NCBI GenBank assembly: GCA_035493895.1
Contig: DATJHM010000212.1
Coordinates: 1 to 10,322, forward strand
Direction of reading: 5' to 3'
Length of the DNA: 10,322 bases
Source: DATJHM01 sp035493895
GTDB lineage: Bacteria > Chloroflexota > Ktedonobacteria > Ktedonobacterales > Ktedonobacteraceae
Positions 1-6,809 of the stretch are shown here, one piece after another (the first letter of the stretch is position 1; each line of letters starts with the position of its first letter). A program made the translations under genes and the position numbers. The notes beneath the pieces were generated by a model, which was given only the letters and a program-made list of their open reading frames with translations, was not told the origin of the DNA and searched no databases.

Positions 1-1
1 T

Positions 2-136
2 CCCACCTCGTCGTCGCCTCGGTCGCAGATAAACGGGCGACTCTACAAGGATGGGGGCGATGGGCACCGGGTACAGACATATTTACGTGACATTGATCCC
101 CTGATCGATAGCATTATGCAAGTTTCTCTTGCCTGA
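2..136 (+). CDS. Possible 3' end of an unrecognised gene (partial)
   Basis: An open frame runs from the left edge to a TGA at 134-136 and gives 44 residues. The last part (around GHRVQTYLRDIDPLIDSI) looks like the amphipathic C-terminal helix of a real protein, whereas the first ten residues are Ser/Pro rich and less convincing. I do not recognise a family. A second frame (starting at base 1) is also open up to about base 99, so the choice of frame is not secure. No terminator hairpin follows the stop. Sequence to the left of the window would settle it. Confidence 0.35.
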   Translation, partial: PTSSSPRSQINGRLYKDGGDGHRVQTYLRDIDPLIDSIMQVSLA

Positions 137-208
137 ACTCCCATAAATTCATGCAGAAAAACAAATCTTGCCCGACCCCTTCAGAAATTTCCCCACCTGT
201 CGAATATC

Positions 209-214
209 TATAAT
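209..214 (+). promoter_or_regulatory. Perfect TATAAT -10 box with no clear -35
   Basis: A consensus TATAAT lies at 209-214, but the sequence 16-18 nt upstream (around 185-192) does not resemble TTGACA and there is no TGn extension. If active, it would transcribe into the repeat region with no gene directly behind it. It could be chance in an AT-rich patch. Confidence 0.2.
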
Positions 215-311
215 AGAGAGGCAAACATACCGCCCACCCGGTTCTCACAACAACGATGTCGCCTGAGAGAGAGGCAGTGCAACATCATAGCGGGGGAATG
301 TGTAGGACTGG

Positions 312-360
312 TGTAGGGGGAAGATCCCGATCACATCGGCATTTGTGTAGGATATGTAGC
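312..360 (+). repeat. TGTAG-type direct repeat, copy 1 (49 nt)
   Basis: This 49-nt unit matches 474-522 at 42 of 49 positions without gaps. The shared core holds AAGATCCCGATCAC (321-334) and ends in GTGTAGGATATGTAGC (345-360), where the word TGTAG occurs twice with a 9-nt period. Further TGTAG or CGTAG words lie at 301, 379 and 396. The function is unknown. Short direct repeats with a period near one helical turn are typical of binding sites for OmpR-type response regulators, but no such regulator is visible in the window. Confidence 0.7.
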
Positions 361-473
361 TTTTTTAGGAAATTTTCTCGTAGCGTAAAAAATCTTGTAG
401 CGCGTCACCAAAAAGATCTCAATTCCCTATCATCTCACTCCTCACCATCTCATGTAGCTCTGGTGCGGGGTCG

Positions 474-522
474 TGTAGGATCAAGATCCCGATCACCTCC
501 ACCTTTGTGTAGGATATGTAGC
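474..522 (+). repeat. TGTAG-type direct repeat, copy 2 (49 nt)
   Basis: Second copy of the 312-360 unit, with the same TGTAG spacing (474, 508, 517). It has AAGATCCCGATCAC at 483-496 and GTGTAGGATATGTAGC at 507-522. The similarity continues loosely downstream: both copies run through an AT-rich stretch to a GCGTCACC/GCATCACC sequence. The right half of this copy overlaps the -35 box of a candidate promoter at 505-533. Confidence 0.7.
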
Positions 523-533
523 ACTTTTATAAT
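505..533 (+). promoter_or_regulatory. Candidate sigma-70 promoter overlapping the TGTAG repeat
   Basis: TTGTGT (505-510), a 17-nt spacer and a perfect TATAAT (528-533) make a plausible housekeeping promoter. The direct repeat GTGTAGGATATGTAGC covers the -35 box and the start of the spacer, where an activator could sit. Transcription would begin near 540 and enter the palindromic element at 609-845, so the product might be a structured non-coding transcript or a long leader. In copy 1 the corresponding -10 position is not conserved. Confidence 0.35.
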
Positions 534-608
534 TTTTCATAACGCATCACCCATTCGCCCGGCGAACATATTCCTGCATCGATTCCGTCGCCCAAACGCT
601 GAGGTTGG

Positions 609-845
609 GATCGCACTTCATGCCCATCCAATACGCATCAACCTGAGGGCCGATGGGGCCCGCGGACCGGGACGAGCCCCTCCCTGTTCTCTTTTTCGGA
701 CGGGTCTCGTTTGGCAAGGGCGTGCATGTGGTCCCCATCCTCGAAGAAAAGCAGAGGTAGGGGCTGCGGTTTATCCCTGCCCGCGGGCCCCACCGGCCCT
801 CTCGGCCTTTAGTTGATGCGGATTGATCGCGCTTCATGCCGATCC
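609..845. repeat. Large GC-rich palindromic element with flanking 21-nt repeats
   Basis: Two long arms pair with each other. CGCATCAAC (634-642) is the exact reverse complement of 812-820, and 645-665 pairs with 781-801 at 20 of 21 positions, including an uninterrupted GGGGCCCGCGG / CCGCGGGCCCC block. A second, weaker stem lies inside (about 674-697 against 741-764). The palindrome is bracketed by direct copies of a 21-nt sequence (609-629 and 825-845, 19 of 21 identical). No transposase is encoded. It could be a MITE-like or REP-like dispersed element, or the folded part of a non-coding RNA. I favour a dispersed element. Confidence 0.65.
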
Positions 846-881
846 GCGTCCCCCCCCGGCCCACTTCCCTTTCACGATGCG

Positions 882-912
882 TTGAAAATAGTGTACACTA
901 TACCGTTATAGG
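882..912 (+). promoter_or_regulatory. Candidate GH15 promoter with 14-bp palindromic operator
   Basis: TTGAAA (882-887) and TATAGG (907-912) are separated by 19 nt. The spacer holds the perfect 14-bp palindrome ATAGTGTACACTAT (888-901), which overlaps a second inverted repeat CTATA-ccgt-TATAG (898-911). A palindrome inside a promoter spacer is a classic operator position. The 19-nt spacer is reminiscent of MerR-type control, while the sequence style also fits TetR or GntR operators. The family is a guess, as no regulator gene is nearby. Confidence 0.4.
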
Positions 913-962
913 CTACTTTCTCAGCCAATTTCTCACAAAAACGAGCATCCAGCCGGTATCTC

Positions 963-978
963 GTGTAGCATATGTAGG
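963..978 (+). repeat. Third TGTAG direct-repeat pair, just upstream of GH15
   Basis: GTGTAGCATATGTAGG resembles the 16-nt core at 345-360 and 507-522, with C and G swapped at the two variable positions and the same 9-nt period. It lies 37 nt before the GH15 start codon, inside the predicted leader. The rest of the 49-nt unit is not conserved here. Confidence 0.5.
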
Positions 979-1015
979 ACTGGAAAACATTTTTCTCAGG
1001 AAAAGGACTTTGATC

Positions 1016-2860
1016 ATGCAAGGACCACAAACATCGACCACTGGAGCGTATCTTCCCATTCAGGACTACGGCGTTATTGGTGATCTGCATACAGTTGCGC
1101 TTGTTGGCATGAATGGCTCTATTGATTGGTGTTGTATTCCTCGCTTCGACTCCCCCAGCGTTTTTGGGAAACTTCTGGATGCCAATAAAGGTGGCTTCTT
1201 TCGGATCGCGCCCCCTGAAACTCCTGGCATGCGGCATAAGCAGCTCTACCTTCCTGAAACGAATATCCTGATCACACGCTTCCTCACGGTCGACGGCGTC
1301 GGTGAGATCACTGATTTTATGCCTGTGAAAATAGTCGGCACCGCCGCACATAGCCACCATATTTATCGCTCTGTCAGTGCGGTTCGCGGCTCCGTCCAGT
1401 TCGAACTGGTCTGCCGCCCGGCTTTTAACTATGCCCGCGATTCTCATACGATCCAGATCTCTGAAGAGGGCGCTGTCTTTCATAGCGAGTCGCTTTCTCT
1501 CGGCCTGACTTCCCCGGTTCCTCTCCAGGAGGATGGCTTTGGGGGCGTCTACGCTACGTTCACATTACACGCAGGTCAATCACTCTATTTTGTCCTGGAA
1601 AGTGCCCATAACGGTGATGCCGCCCCTCAGCGCATCTCCCATCGCCAGTATAATGACGCTTTTCACTCTACGATGCGCTACTGGCAACGCTGGCTCTCAC
1701 AATGCCAGTATCAAGGCCGCTGGCGCGAGATGGTGCAACGCTCTGCGCTCGTGCTCAAATTATTGACCTATGCACCAACTGGCGCAATTGTCGCCGCGCC
1801 TACTACTAGCCTCCCGGAAACACCGGGCGGCGCTCGCAACTGGGACTACCGCTATACCTGGCTACGCGATGCCTCTTTTACTCTCTATAGCCTGCTCATT
1901 CTTGGTTTCACGCAGGAAGCCGAGGCTTTTATGGGCTGGCTAGACGCACGCTGCCATGAGCTCAAGGAGAACGGTTCTCTCCAACCGATGTATACGATTA
2001 GCGGCGCTCACGACCTTACTGAGTTCACGCTAGACCATCTGGATGGCTATGCTGGCAGCAGACCGGTTCGCATCGGCAATGGGGCCTATCGCCAGCAACA
2101 ACTTGACATTTATGGCGAACTGCTGGACTCGATCTATATCTATAACAATCGCCATAAAGATATTTCTTACGATCTCTGGTGGAATTTGCGCCGCCTCCTG
2201 GAGTGGTTAGGCACGCACTGGCAAGAAGCGGATGAAGGCATCTGGGAAGTTCGCGGTGGCCCGAAACATTTCCTGCATTCGCGCGTCATGAGCTGGGTAG
2301 CCTTTGATCGTGCCCTGCGTATCGCTCGCCATCGCGGCCTGCCCGCCCCCATTTCACAGTGGGAAAGTATCAGTTCAGAGATCTATGAGCAGATCATGGA
2401 AGCAGGTTGGAGTAAAACGAAGAAAAGTTTTGTTCAATGTTATGGAAATGATGCTATTGATGCCAGTGCTCTCCTGATGGTGCTGACCAGGTTCGCTGGC
2501 CCCAACGATCCACTTATGCTACAAACGATCGAGCGCATTCAACGCGAGCTCACCGCTGACTCCCATGTGTTTCGCTATGATCCTCAACTCGCCGCCGACG
2601 ATGGCTTAGGTTCTATCGAAGGCTCTTTTAGTCCCTGTAGTTTCTGGCTCGCGGAAACACTGGCTCGCGCCGGTCGTCTCTCTGAAGCGCGTCTGCTTCT
2701 CGAAAAGATGCTTACCTATAGTAACCATCTCGGCCTCTATGCCGAAGAGATCGGCCCGACTGGTGAAGCCCTGGGCAATTTTCCGCAGGCCTTCACCCAT
2801 CTGTCCCTGATCAGTACCTGCTATAATCTGGATCGTGCCTTGAATAAAGCACGACACTAG
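1016..2860 (+). CDS. GH15 glucoside hydrolase (glucoamylase/trehalase type)
   Basis: Product of 614 residues, the usual size for bacterial GH15 enzymes with an N-terminal trehalase-like domain. It should release glucose from alpha-glucosides such as trehalose or malto-oligosaccharides. The N-terminal module starts with IQDYGVIGDLHTVALVG (15-31) and GSIDWCCIPRFDSPSVF (34-50). The (alpha/alpha)6 catalytic domain shows RNWDYRYTWLRDA (274-286), the general-acid region DEGIWEVRG with E411, and the C-terminal EEIGPTGEALGNFPQAF, where E577 (or E578) is the expected general base. No signal peptide is seen, so a cytoplasmic enzyme is likely. The open frame extends 60 codons upstream, but I chose ATG 1016 because AGGAAAAGGA (998-1007) lies 8 nt before it and the family N-terminus begins just after. 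Trehalase versus glucoamylase specificity cannot be decided from sequence. Confidence 0.93.
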   Translation: MQGPQTSTTGAYLPIQDYGVIGDLHTVALVGMNGSIDWCCIPRFDSPSVFGKLLDANKGGFFRIAPPETPGMRHKQLYLPETNILITRFLTVDGVGEITDFMPVKIVGTAAHSHHIYRSVSAVRGSVQFELVCRPAFNYARDSHTIQISEEGAVFHSESLSLGLTSPVPLQEDGFGGVYATFTLHAGQSLYFVLESAHNGDAAPQRISHRQYNDAFHSTMRYWQRWLSQCQYQGRWREMVQRSALVLKLLTYAPTGAIVAAPTTSLPETPGGARNWDYRYTWLRDASFTLYSLLILGFTQEAEAFMGWLDARCHELKENGSLQPMYTISGAHDLTEFTLDHLDGYAGSRPVRIGNGAYRQQQLDIYGELLDSIYIYNNRHKDISYDLWWNLRRLLEWLGTHWQEADEGIWEVRGGPKHFLHSRVMSWVAFDRALRIARHRGLPAPISQWESISSEIYEQIMEAGWSKTKKSFVQCYGNDAIDASALLMVLTRFAGPNDPLMLQTIERIQRELTADSHVFRYDPQLAADDGLGSIEGSFSPCSFWLAETLARAGRLSEARLLLEKMLTYSNHLGLYAEEIGPTGEALGNFPQAFTHLSLISTCYNLDRALNKARH

Positions 2861-3321
2861 CTAGATATCGATACTGGACATAATGCCGCACGTCATCAAC
2901 TACGCGCCAAAACCAGTTTTTCTAGCAATTTAGCACAGTGAGCAGTCAATGACTCGACAGGTAGCCAGATTTAGCATAAAATAGAGTGAGCACTGCTTTA
3001 GCAGCATCTTGCAAAGAAGCCTGCCTGCCTCGTGTGCCGTGGTTATGAGCTACGATACCAATTTATGATACGGCAAACGTTCTTTTTGCCATGGAAGTAG
3101 GCCCCGATGTTGTGTGGCTACGCCCTGGTTATACGCTCAATGCGTAGAATGCAGGGTCTATTGGCATGTTTACTGATCTGCACGATCACTTATTATGAAG
3201 AGACATGGCTTTTTTCACTCACAGCGGATGGACATACGCCGTTAGTATCGGCACATAGAAAAAATCGTCGAATGATCTGGTTGTCTACTCTGCTATCGTA
3301 TGGAGGATTTATACTTTTATC
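2861..3321. other. Intergenic region between GH15 gene and typA
   Basis: These 461 nt hold no gene that I accept. A 78-codon frame at 3107-3343 overlaps the typA start and is rejected. No strong terminator follows the GH15 stop. Small symmetrical sites are present: AGTCAATGACT (2944-2954) and a 6-bp hairpin GGCAAA/TTTGCC (3072-3077 with 3085-3090). None is convincing alone. The typA promoter must lie here. Confidence 0.5.
3169..3196 (+). promoter_or_regulatory. Possible typA promoter
   Basis: TTTACT (3169-3174) and TATTAT (3191-3196) with a 16-nt spacer are the best promoter-like pair upstream of typA. They would give a leader of roughly 120 nt. Both boxes deviate from consensus. Confidence 0.22.
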
Positions 3322-5178
3322 ATGCAAACTGACACGGCTTTAGAAGAGGTCTCCGGTGTGGCTGTCCGAGAAGATATTCGCAATGTTGCCATTATTGCTC
3401 ACGTTGACCATGGCAAAACGACGCTCGTTGATGGCCTGCTCAAACAGAGCCACATTTTCCGCGAGAATCAGCAGGTAGGCGAACTGATTATGGATTCCAA
3501 TGATCAGGAACGCGAACGCGGCATTACGATCCTGGCTAAAAATACTGCGGTAACCTATCGCGGTATCAAAATTAATATCGTTGATACTCCCGGTCACGCT
3601 GATTTCGGTGGCGAGGTTGAGCGTGTGCTCAATATGGCTGATGGCTGTATTCTGCTGGTTGACGCGGCTGAAGGCCCCATGCCTCAGACGCGCTTTGTGC
3701 TGCAGAAAGCACTCGAACTCAATCTGCAGCCGATTGTGGTGATTAATAAAATCGACCGTAAAGACGCTCGGATTGATCAGGTTCTTGAATGGACCCAGGA
3801 TCTTTTCCTGGAACTGGCTACGACCGATGCTCATCTCAATTTCCCGACTCTGTATGCTATCGGTCGCGATGGCGTTGCCATGTATCATCCAAACGATGAG
3901 CGTGTCAGCCTCGAGCCACTCTTTGAGACGATTGTCAATACGGTTCCCGCTCCTCGCGTCGATACCAACGCACCACTCCAGTTGCTGGTCACGGCCCTGG
4001 ACTATGATGATTACAAAGGCAAATACGCCATTGGCCGTATCATACGCGGTCGCATCCTTTCCAACACGCCTGTCGCACGCATTAGCCGCGATGGCGTCAC
4101 TTCTCGCCAGAAGATCAACAACGTCTTCACATACCGAGGTCTCTCGCGCACTGAGGTTGAGGAAGCACTGGCCGGAGACATTGTAGCACTCACAGGTGTC
4201 GCCGACGCGAATATCGGTGACACGATTGCTGATATTGATAATCCCGAGGCGCTCCCGGTCTTTGCGATTACTGAGCCTACGCTGAAAATGACCTTTGGCG
4301 TCAATACCAGCCCTCTCGCCGGTCGCGAAAGTAAATATCCAACTGCGCGTCAGCTTCGTGCGCGCCTCTATCGCGAACTGGAGACCAATGTCAGTCTTCG
4401 TGTCGTTGACGGCAATTCGCCCGATGAGTTCATCGTTTCGGGCCGTGGCGAACTGCATCTCTCGGTCTTGATCGAGAAGCTGCGCCGCGAAGGCTACGAA
4501 TTCCAGGTCTCACGTCCCGAGGTCATTACGCGTGAGGACGAAAACGGCCATCTGACCGAGCCAATTGAACATCTCGTTATTGATACGAAAGATACCTATA
4601 TTGGCGCATTGACCGAGAATCTGGCAACCCGCAAAGCGCAGTTGTCAAATATGATCAATGACGGCTCAGGCAATGTACGCCTGGAATACAGCATTCCTAC
4701 ACGTGGCCTGATCGGCTTCCGCAATGCCTTCTTAACCTTAACCAAGGGCAATGGTGCGATGAGTAGCATTCTGCTCGGCTTTGAGCCCTGGCTGGGGAAA
4801 ATGGGCAATACACGTATGGGCGCTCTGATTGCATCTGAGCCGGGCACCGCCGTTACCTACGGACTGAATAATGCCCAGCAACGCGGCGATACGTTTATCG
4901 AGCCCGGCACTCCTGTCTACGAAGGCATGATCGTCGGCCTCAATAGCCGCCCACAGGATATGGAAGTCAATATCTGTAAAGAGAAGCAGAAAACGAACAT
5001 TCGCTCCTCCACATCAGATATCGCCGTCCGCCTGACTCCGCCCATCCTGATGAGCCTGGAAGAGTCACTGGACTTTATCAATAATGACGAACTGGTCGAG
5101 GTGACCCCGCAAAATATTCGTCTGCGCAAACGCTACCTGACTCAGCACGAGCGCTCCCGCAACCGCGAGACACAGTAA
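3322..5178 (+). CDS. typA: Translational GTPase TypA/BipA
   Basis: 618 residues, normal for TypA. It is a ribosome-binding GTPase of the EF-G/EF-Tu superfamily that acts in ribosome assembly and in adaptation to stress or cold. All GTPase signatures are present: AHVDHGKTT (26-34, P-loop), RGIT (66-69, switch I), DTPGH (88-92) and NKID (142-145). The EF-G-like C-terminal region has GRGELHLSVLIEKLRREGYE, and the TypA-specific domain follows with PTRGLIGFRNAFLT, FEPWLGKMGNTRMGALIA and IRLRKRYLT near the end. ATG 3322 has GGAGG at 3302-3306, an unusually long 15-nt spacing. A GTG at 3358 with AGAAGAGG nine nt upstream would remove 12 non-conserved residues and is a fair alternative. The gene stands alone. 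Confidence 0.97.
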   Translation: MQTDTALEEVSGVAVREDIRNVAIIAHVDHGKTTLVDGLLKQSHIFRENQQVGELIMDSNDQERERGITILAKNTAVTYRGIKINIVDTPGHADFGGEVERVLNMADGCILLVDAAEGPMPQTRFVLQKALELNLQPIVVINKIDRKDARIDQVLEWTQDLFLELATTDAHLNFPTLYAIGRDGVAMYHPNDERVSLEPLFETIVNTVPAPRVDTNAPLQLLVTALDYDDYKGKYAIGRIIRGRILSNTPVARISRDGVTSRQKINNVFTYRGLSRTEVEEALAGDIVALTGVADANIGDTIADIDNPEALPVFAITEPTLKMTFGVNTSPLAGRESKYPTARQLRARLYRELETNVSLRVVDGNSPDEFIVSGRGELHLSVLIEKLRREGYEFQVSRPEVITREDENGHLTEPIEHLVIDTKDTYIGALTENLATRKAQLSNMINDGSGNVRLEYSIPTRGLIGFRNAFLTLTKGNGAMSSILLGFEPWLGKMGNTRMGALIASEPGTAVTYGLNNAQQRGDTFIEPGTPVYEGMIVGLNSRPQDMEVNICKEKQKTNIRSSTSDIAVRLTPPILMSLEESLDFINNDELVEVTPQNIRLRKRYLTQHERSRNRETQ

Positions 5179-5202
5179 GGAAGCAAAAACAAAAAGCAGC
5201 AA

Positions 5203-5239
5203 GCCGCCCTCCCCTGCACTGCGTGTAGGGGAGGGCGGC
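5203..5239 (-). terminator. Strong hairpin between convergent genes
   Basis: A perfect 13-bp stem, GCCGCCCTCCCCT (5203-5215) with its complement at 5227-5239, encloses an 11-nt loop. Read leftward it is followed by a T-rich stretch (complement of the A-rich 5181-5197, after a short gap), so it fits best as the terminator of the leftward sigma/zinc-protein unit. It may also stop typA transcripts arriving from the other side, although no T tract follows in that direction. Confidence 0.6.
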
Positions 5240-5252
5240 CCCAGGCCAGTAG

Positions 5253-5284
5253 GGACGCCATGAAACCGCAGCTGAATGGCGTCC
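5253..5284. repeat. Second hairpin next to the terminator
   Basis: GGACGCCAT (5253-5261) and ATGGCGTCC (5276-5284) form a perfect 9-bp stem with a 14-nt loop, only 13 nt from the 13-bp hairpin at 5203-5239. Two strong hairpins in tandem between convergent genes suggest a dispersed REP-like repeat rather than a simple terminator. Nothing gene-like lies between 5179 and 5383. Confidence 0.5.
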
Positions 5285-5383
5285 GCGAACTCCCTCCTAC
5301 AACGCTCGCCCCACAGACGTCCCCTTCCCACCATTTCGCTTCCCGCAAAAGCGTGTACCATGACATTTAACCGCGTCCTACTC

Positions 5384-5743
5384 TCAGGCATCGAGCAATT
5401 CGTCTCGCTCCTCTAATTCTGAGAGCAATACCAGTTCTTCGTATTCTTCATTACAGGCAGGACATTTGCTCAGATGCAGGACCATTGCCGCTATCTCTTG
5501 ATCAGGTAAGGAGATCAAAGGAAAATCTGGGCGCGTCGCTTCATAATATGCCGGAAAATTGGCGCGACACTCTTCACACGACAGCATATCTGGTGTCAAT
5601 AAGGCGCTAGAAAGACGTACCATTCCGTGTGAACACACTACACAACTGCGCAGATGGGCCACGATGCCATGACACGTGCGAGGATCTTCCCCTTGCTCCC
5701 ATCCTTCCGTGTTCAAAAGTTGCAGCAATTCATTACATCCCAT
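5384..5743 (-). CDS. Small zinc-cluster protein, possible soluble anti-sigma factor
   Basis: 119 residues with two metal-binding clusters. The first is C24 with H30-x3-C34-x2-C37. The second is C56-x2-C59 with H90-x3-C94-x2-C97. HxxxCxxC is the signature of zinc-binding anti-sigma (ZAS) domains. The C-terminus (about 98-119) is acidic and helical. There is no membrane segment, so the protein is probably cytoplasmic, unlike many membrane-bound anti-sigma factors. It lies 71 nt downstream of the sigma-like gene on the same strand, which supports a sigma/anti-sigma pair. The ATG has only a weak AAGAAA upstream; a better GGAGAGG lies too far away (about 30 nt). Binding to the sigma factor and redox or zinc sensing are inferences. 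Confidence 0.75.
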   Translation of the reverse strand: MGCNELLQLLNTEGWEQGEDPRTCHGIVAHLRSCVVCSHGMVRLSSALLTPDMLSCEECRANFPAYYEATRPDFPLISLPDQEIAAMVLHLSKCPACNEEYEELVLLSELEERDELLDA

Positions 5744-5814
5744 AGCATGTTTCTTGAAACAGTGTTCTGCCTCTCCTGTCTTTTTTCAATCCAATACTAC
5801 AATGAAATCGTACG

Positions 5815-6624
5815 CTAATTCAGCAACGCACGCAATGCTCGCACTTCTGGCTTATCGCGTAGCATTTTTAATGCTCGATGACGCCAGAGATAGATATCCG
5901 CCACCGGCACCTGGAGCTGTTTCGCCAATTCGCGCTCATCAATCTCAGCCAGATAACTGTACAACAGCACCTGTTGATAACGCTTATTGCTCATGCTCAT
6001 GATCGCCTGTGCCAGTATCTGTCGCAATTCTTGCGCAAGAAGCTGATGAAGGGGATCACCCTCTCTTGTATCTACGATGTTTTCGGCAAAAAGTTCCCTT
6101 TGCTCATCCAGAGAAAGACAGGTATCCCGCTGATAACGCTGTACATACAAACGCGCCTGACGAATCACAATCGTCTGTGTCCATTTCAGAAATGCCGCCG
6201 GATCATCAGGGCCGTCTGACCCCTTACGCACTGCCTCTTTGCACAGGATCTCCAGCGTTGAGTTCACGACATCTTCTGTTGCACAAATATATCCCTGCAA
6301 CAGCGACCCATAGCGTGTCCGCAAGAGCGAGCGCCGCAAATGCCCTTGCAAATTCCCATATGCCAGTTCACATCGCCTGGTATCCGACGATTGCCAGGCC
6401 TGACACAGTTCTCTGCTACAGACACGCTGTGCCAGGCGCACCAACACATCATGCGTCGGCACCACATCTCTACCGTACAACCTCACCCAATCTCGTGTCA
6501 TTCGCTCCGCTAACACCTCTACGGTGAGTAGCCCCTGTGCATACAGCTCAATAGCCTTTTCCGCTACACCATGTATGCCTGTGGAAAGGTCATTACATCC
6601 ATACTGCATAGCTTGCTCTCTCAT
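5815..6624 (-). CDS. Sigma-70 family (ECF-like) RNA polymerase sigma factor
   Basis: 269 residues from the chosen start. The middle part (about 85-167) resembles sigma region 2: ATEDVVNSTLEIL, then DPAAFLKWTQTIVIRQARLYVQRYQR. The C-terminal part (about 203-255) resembles region 4: a helix-turn-helix within KRYQQVLLYSYLAEIDERELAKQLQVPVADIYLWRHRALKML. About 80 N-terminal residues precede region 2 and are not typical of minimal ECF factors. The frame is open to 6723, but the extra residues are Arg/Lys rich and lack a ribosome binding site. I chose the ATG at 6624 because GGGAGG lies just before it, although the 3-nt spacing is short; a second ATG at 6609 is possible. Target promoters are unknown. 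The family match is by pattern only and region 2 is divergent. Confidence 0.75.
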   Translation of the reverse strand: MREQAMQYGCNDLSTGIHGVAEKAIELYAQGLLTVEVLAERMTRDWVRLYGRDVVPTHDVLVRLAQRVCSRELCQAWQSSDTRRCELAYGNLQGHLRRSLLRTRYGSLLQGYICATEDVVNSTLEILCKEAVRKGSDGPDDPAAFLKWTQTIVIRQARLYVQRYQRDTCLSLDEQRELFAENIVDTREGDPLHQLLAQELRQILAQAIMSMSNKRYQQVLLYSYLAEIDERELAKQLQVPVADIYLWRHRALKMLRDKPEVRALRALLN

Positions 6625-6672
6625 GTGCCTCCCTTTCTTGCGAGCTCCTCTCGGCTCTACTTCTTTGACGAA

Positions 6673-6688
6673 TGATCGCCGAAGATCA
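6673..6688. promoter_or_regulatory. Inverted repeat in the divergent sigma/peptide intergenic region
   Basis: TGATC-gccgaa-GATCA forms a 5-bp inverted repeat 49 nt upstream of the sigma start, next to a run of seven A (T on the sigma strand). It could be an operator or a leader hairpin. I find no convincing -35/-10 pair for either divergent gene in 6625-6809. Confidence 0.25.
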
Positions 6689-6809
6689 CAAAAAAAGTTG
6701 CAAGATTTTTCGCCCCTCCTCACACCTGTTTTAAAGATCGATCAAGACGACCCATTTTACCGGCCATCGTTACTTTCACTTGCATGCCATTAAGAAAGGA
6801 TGTGTTTCC

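Larger units (their letters stand above)
137..1015. other. Long intergenic, repeat-rich region without a convincing gene
   Basis: Nearly 900 nt separate the possible gene end at 136 from the GH15 start at 1016. Open frames exist here (for example 256-816 on the plus strand and 547-864 on the minus strand), but their products are Arg/Pro/Ser rich, have no recognisable domain, no good ribosome binding site, and lie directly over repeats and an inverted repeat. I therefore read them as spurious. The region holds TGTAG-type direct repeats (312-360, 474-522, 963-978), TATAAT boxes at 209-214 and 528-533, a GC-rich palindromic element (609-845) and the candidate GH15 promoter (882-912). Confidence 0.6.

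Noticed and set aside
256..816. 186-codon open frame on the plus strand
   Set aside because: It runs across the TGTAG repeats and the palindromic element, has Arg/Ser/Pro-rich composition, no recognisable domain and no ribosome binding site.
547..864. 105-codon open frame on the minus strand
   Set aside because: It lies on the palindromic element. The internal repetition in its product comes from the 21-nt DNA repeats, not from a protein repeat.
836..1015. Sixty-codon N-terminal extension of the GH15 frame
   Set aside because: It contains the candidate promoter, the palindrome and a TGTAG repeat, and the good ribosome binding site and family N-terminus are at 1016.
3107..3343. 78-codon frame with two hydrophobic stretches before typA
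   Set aside because: It overlaps the typA start, has no clear ribosome binding site, covers the likely typA promoter and resembles no family I know. It remains a remote possibility.
3340..4458. 372-codon frame antisense to typA
   Set aside because: It is a shadow of the typA reading frame. The product has no domain, and typA is unambiguous on the other strand.
5065..5391. 108-codon minus-strand frame between typA and the zinc protein
   Set aside because: It spans both hairpins and overlaps the end of typA; the composition is not protein-like.
6676..6702. ECF-type autoregulatory promoter (TGCAAC ... CGTC) for the sigma gene
   Set aside because: The boxes are about 26 nt apart on the sigma strand, much longer than the 15-17 nt typical of ECF promoters.
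6625..6723. 33-codon N-terminal extension of the sigma-like frame
   Set aside because: It starts with GTG without a ribosome binding site, encodes a Lys/Arg-rich stretch, and includes the inverted repeat and the T run expected of a leader.
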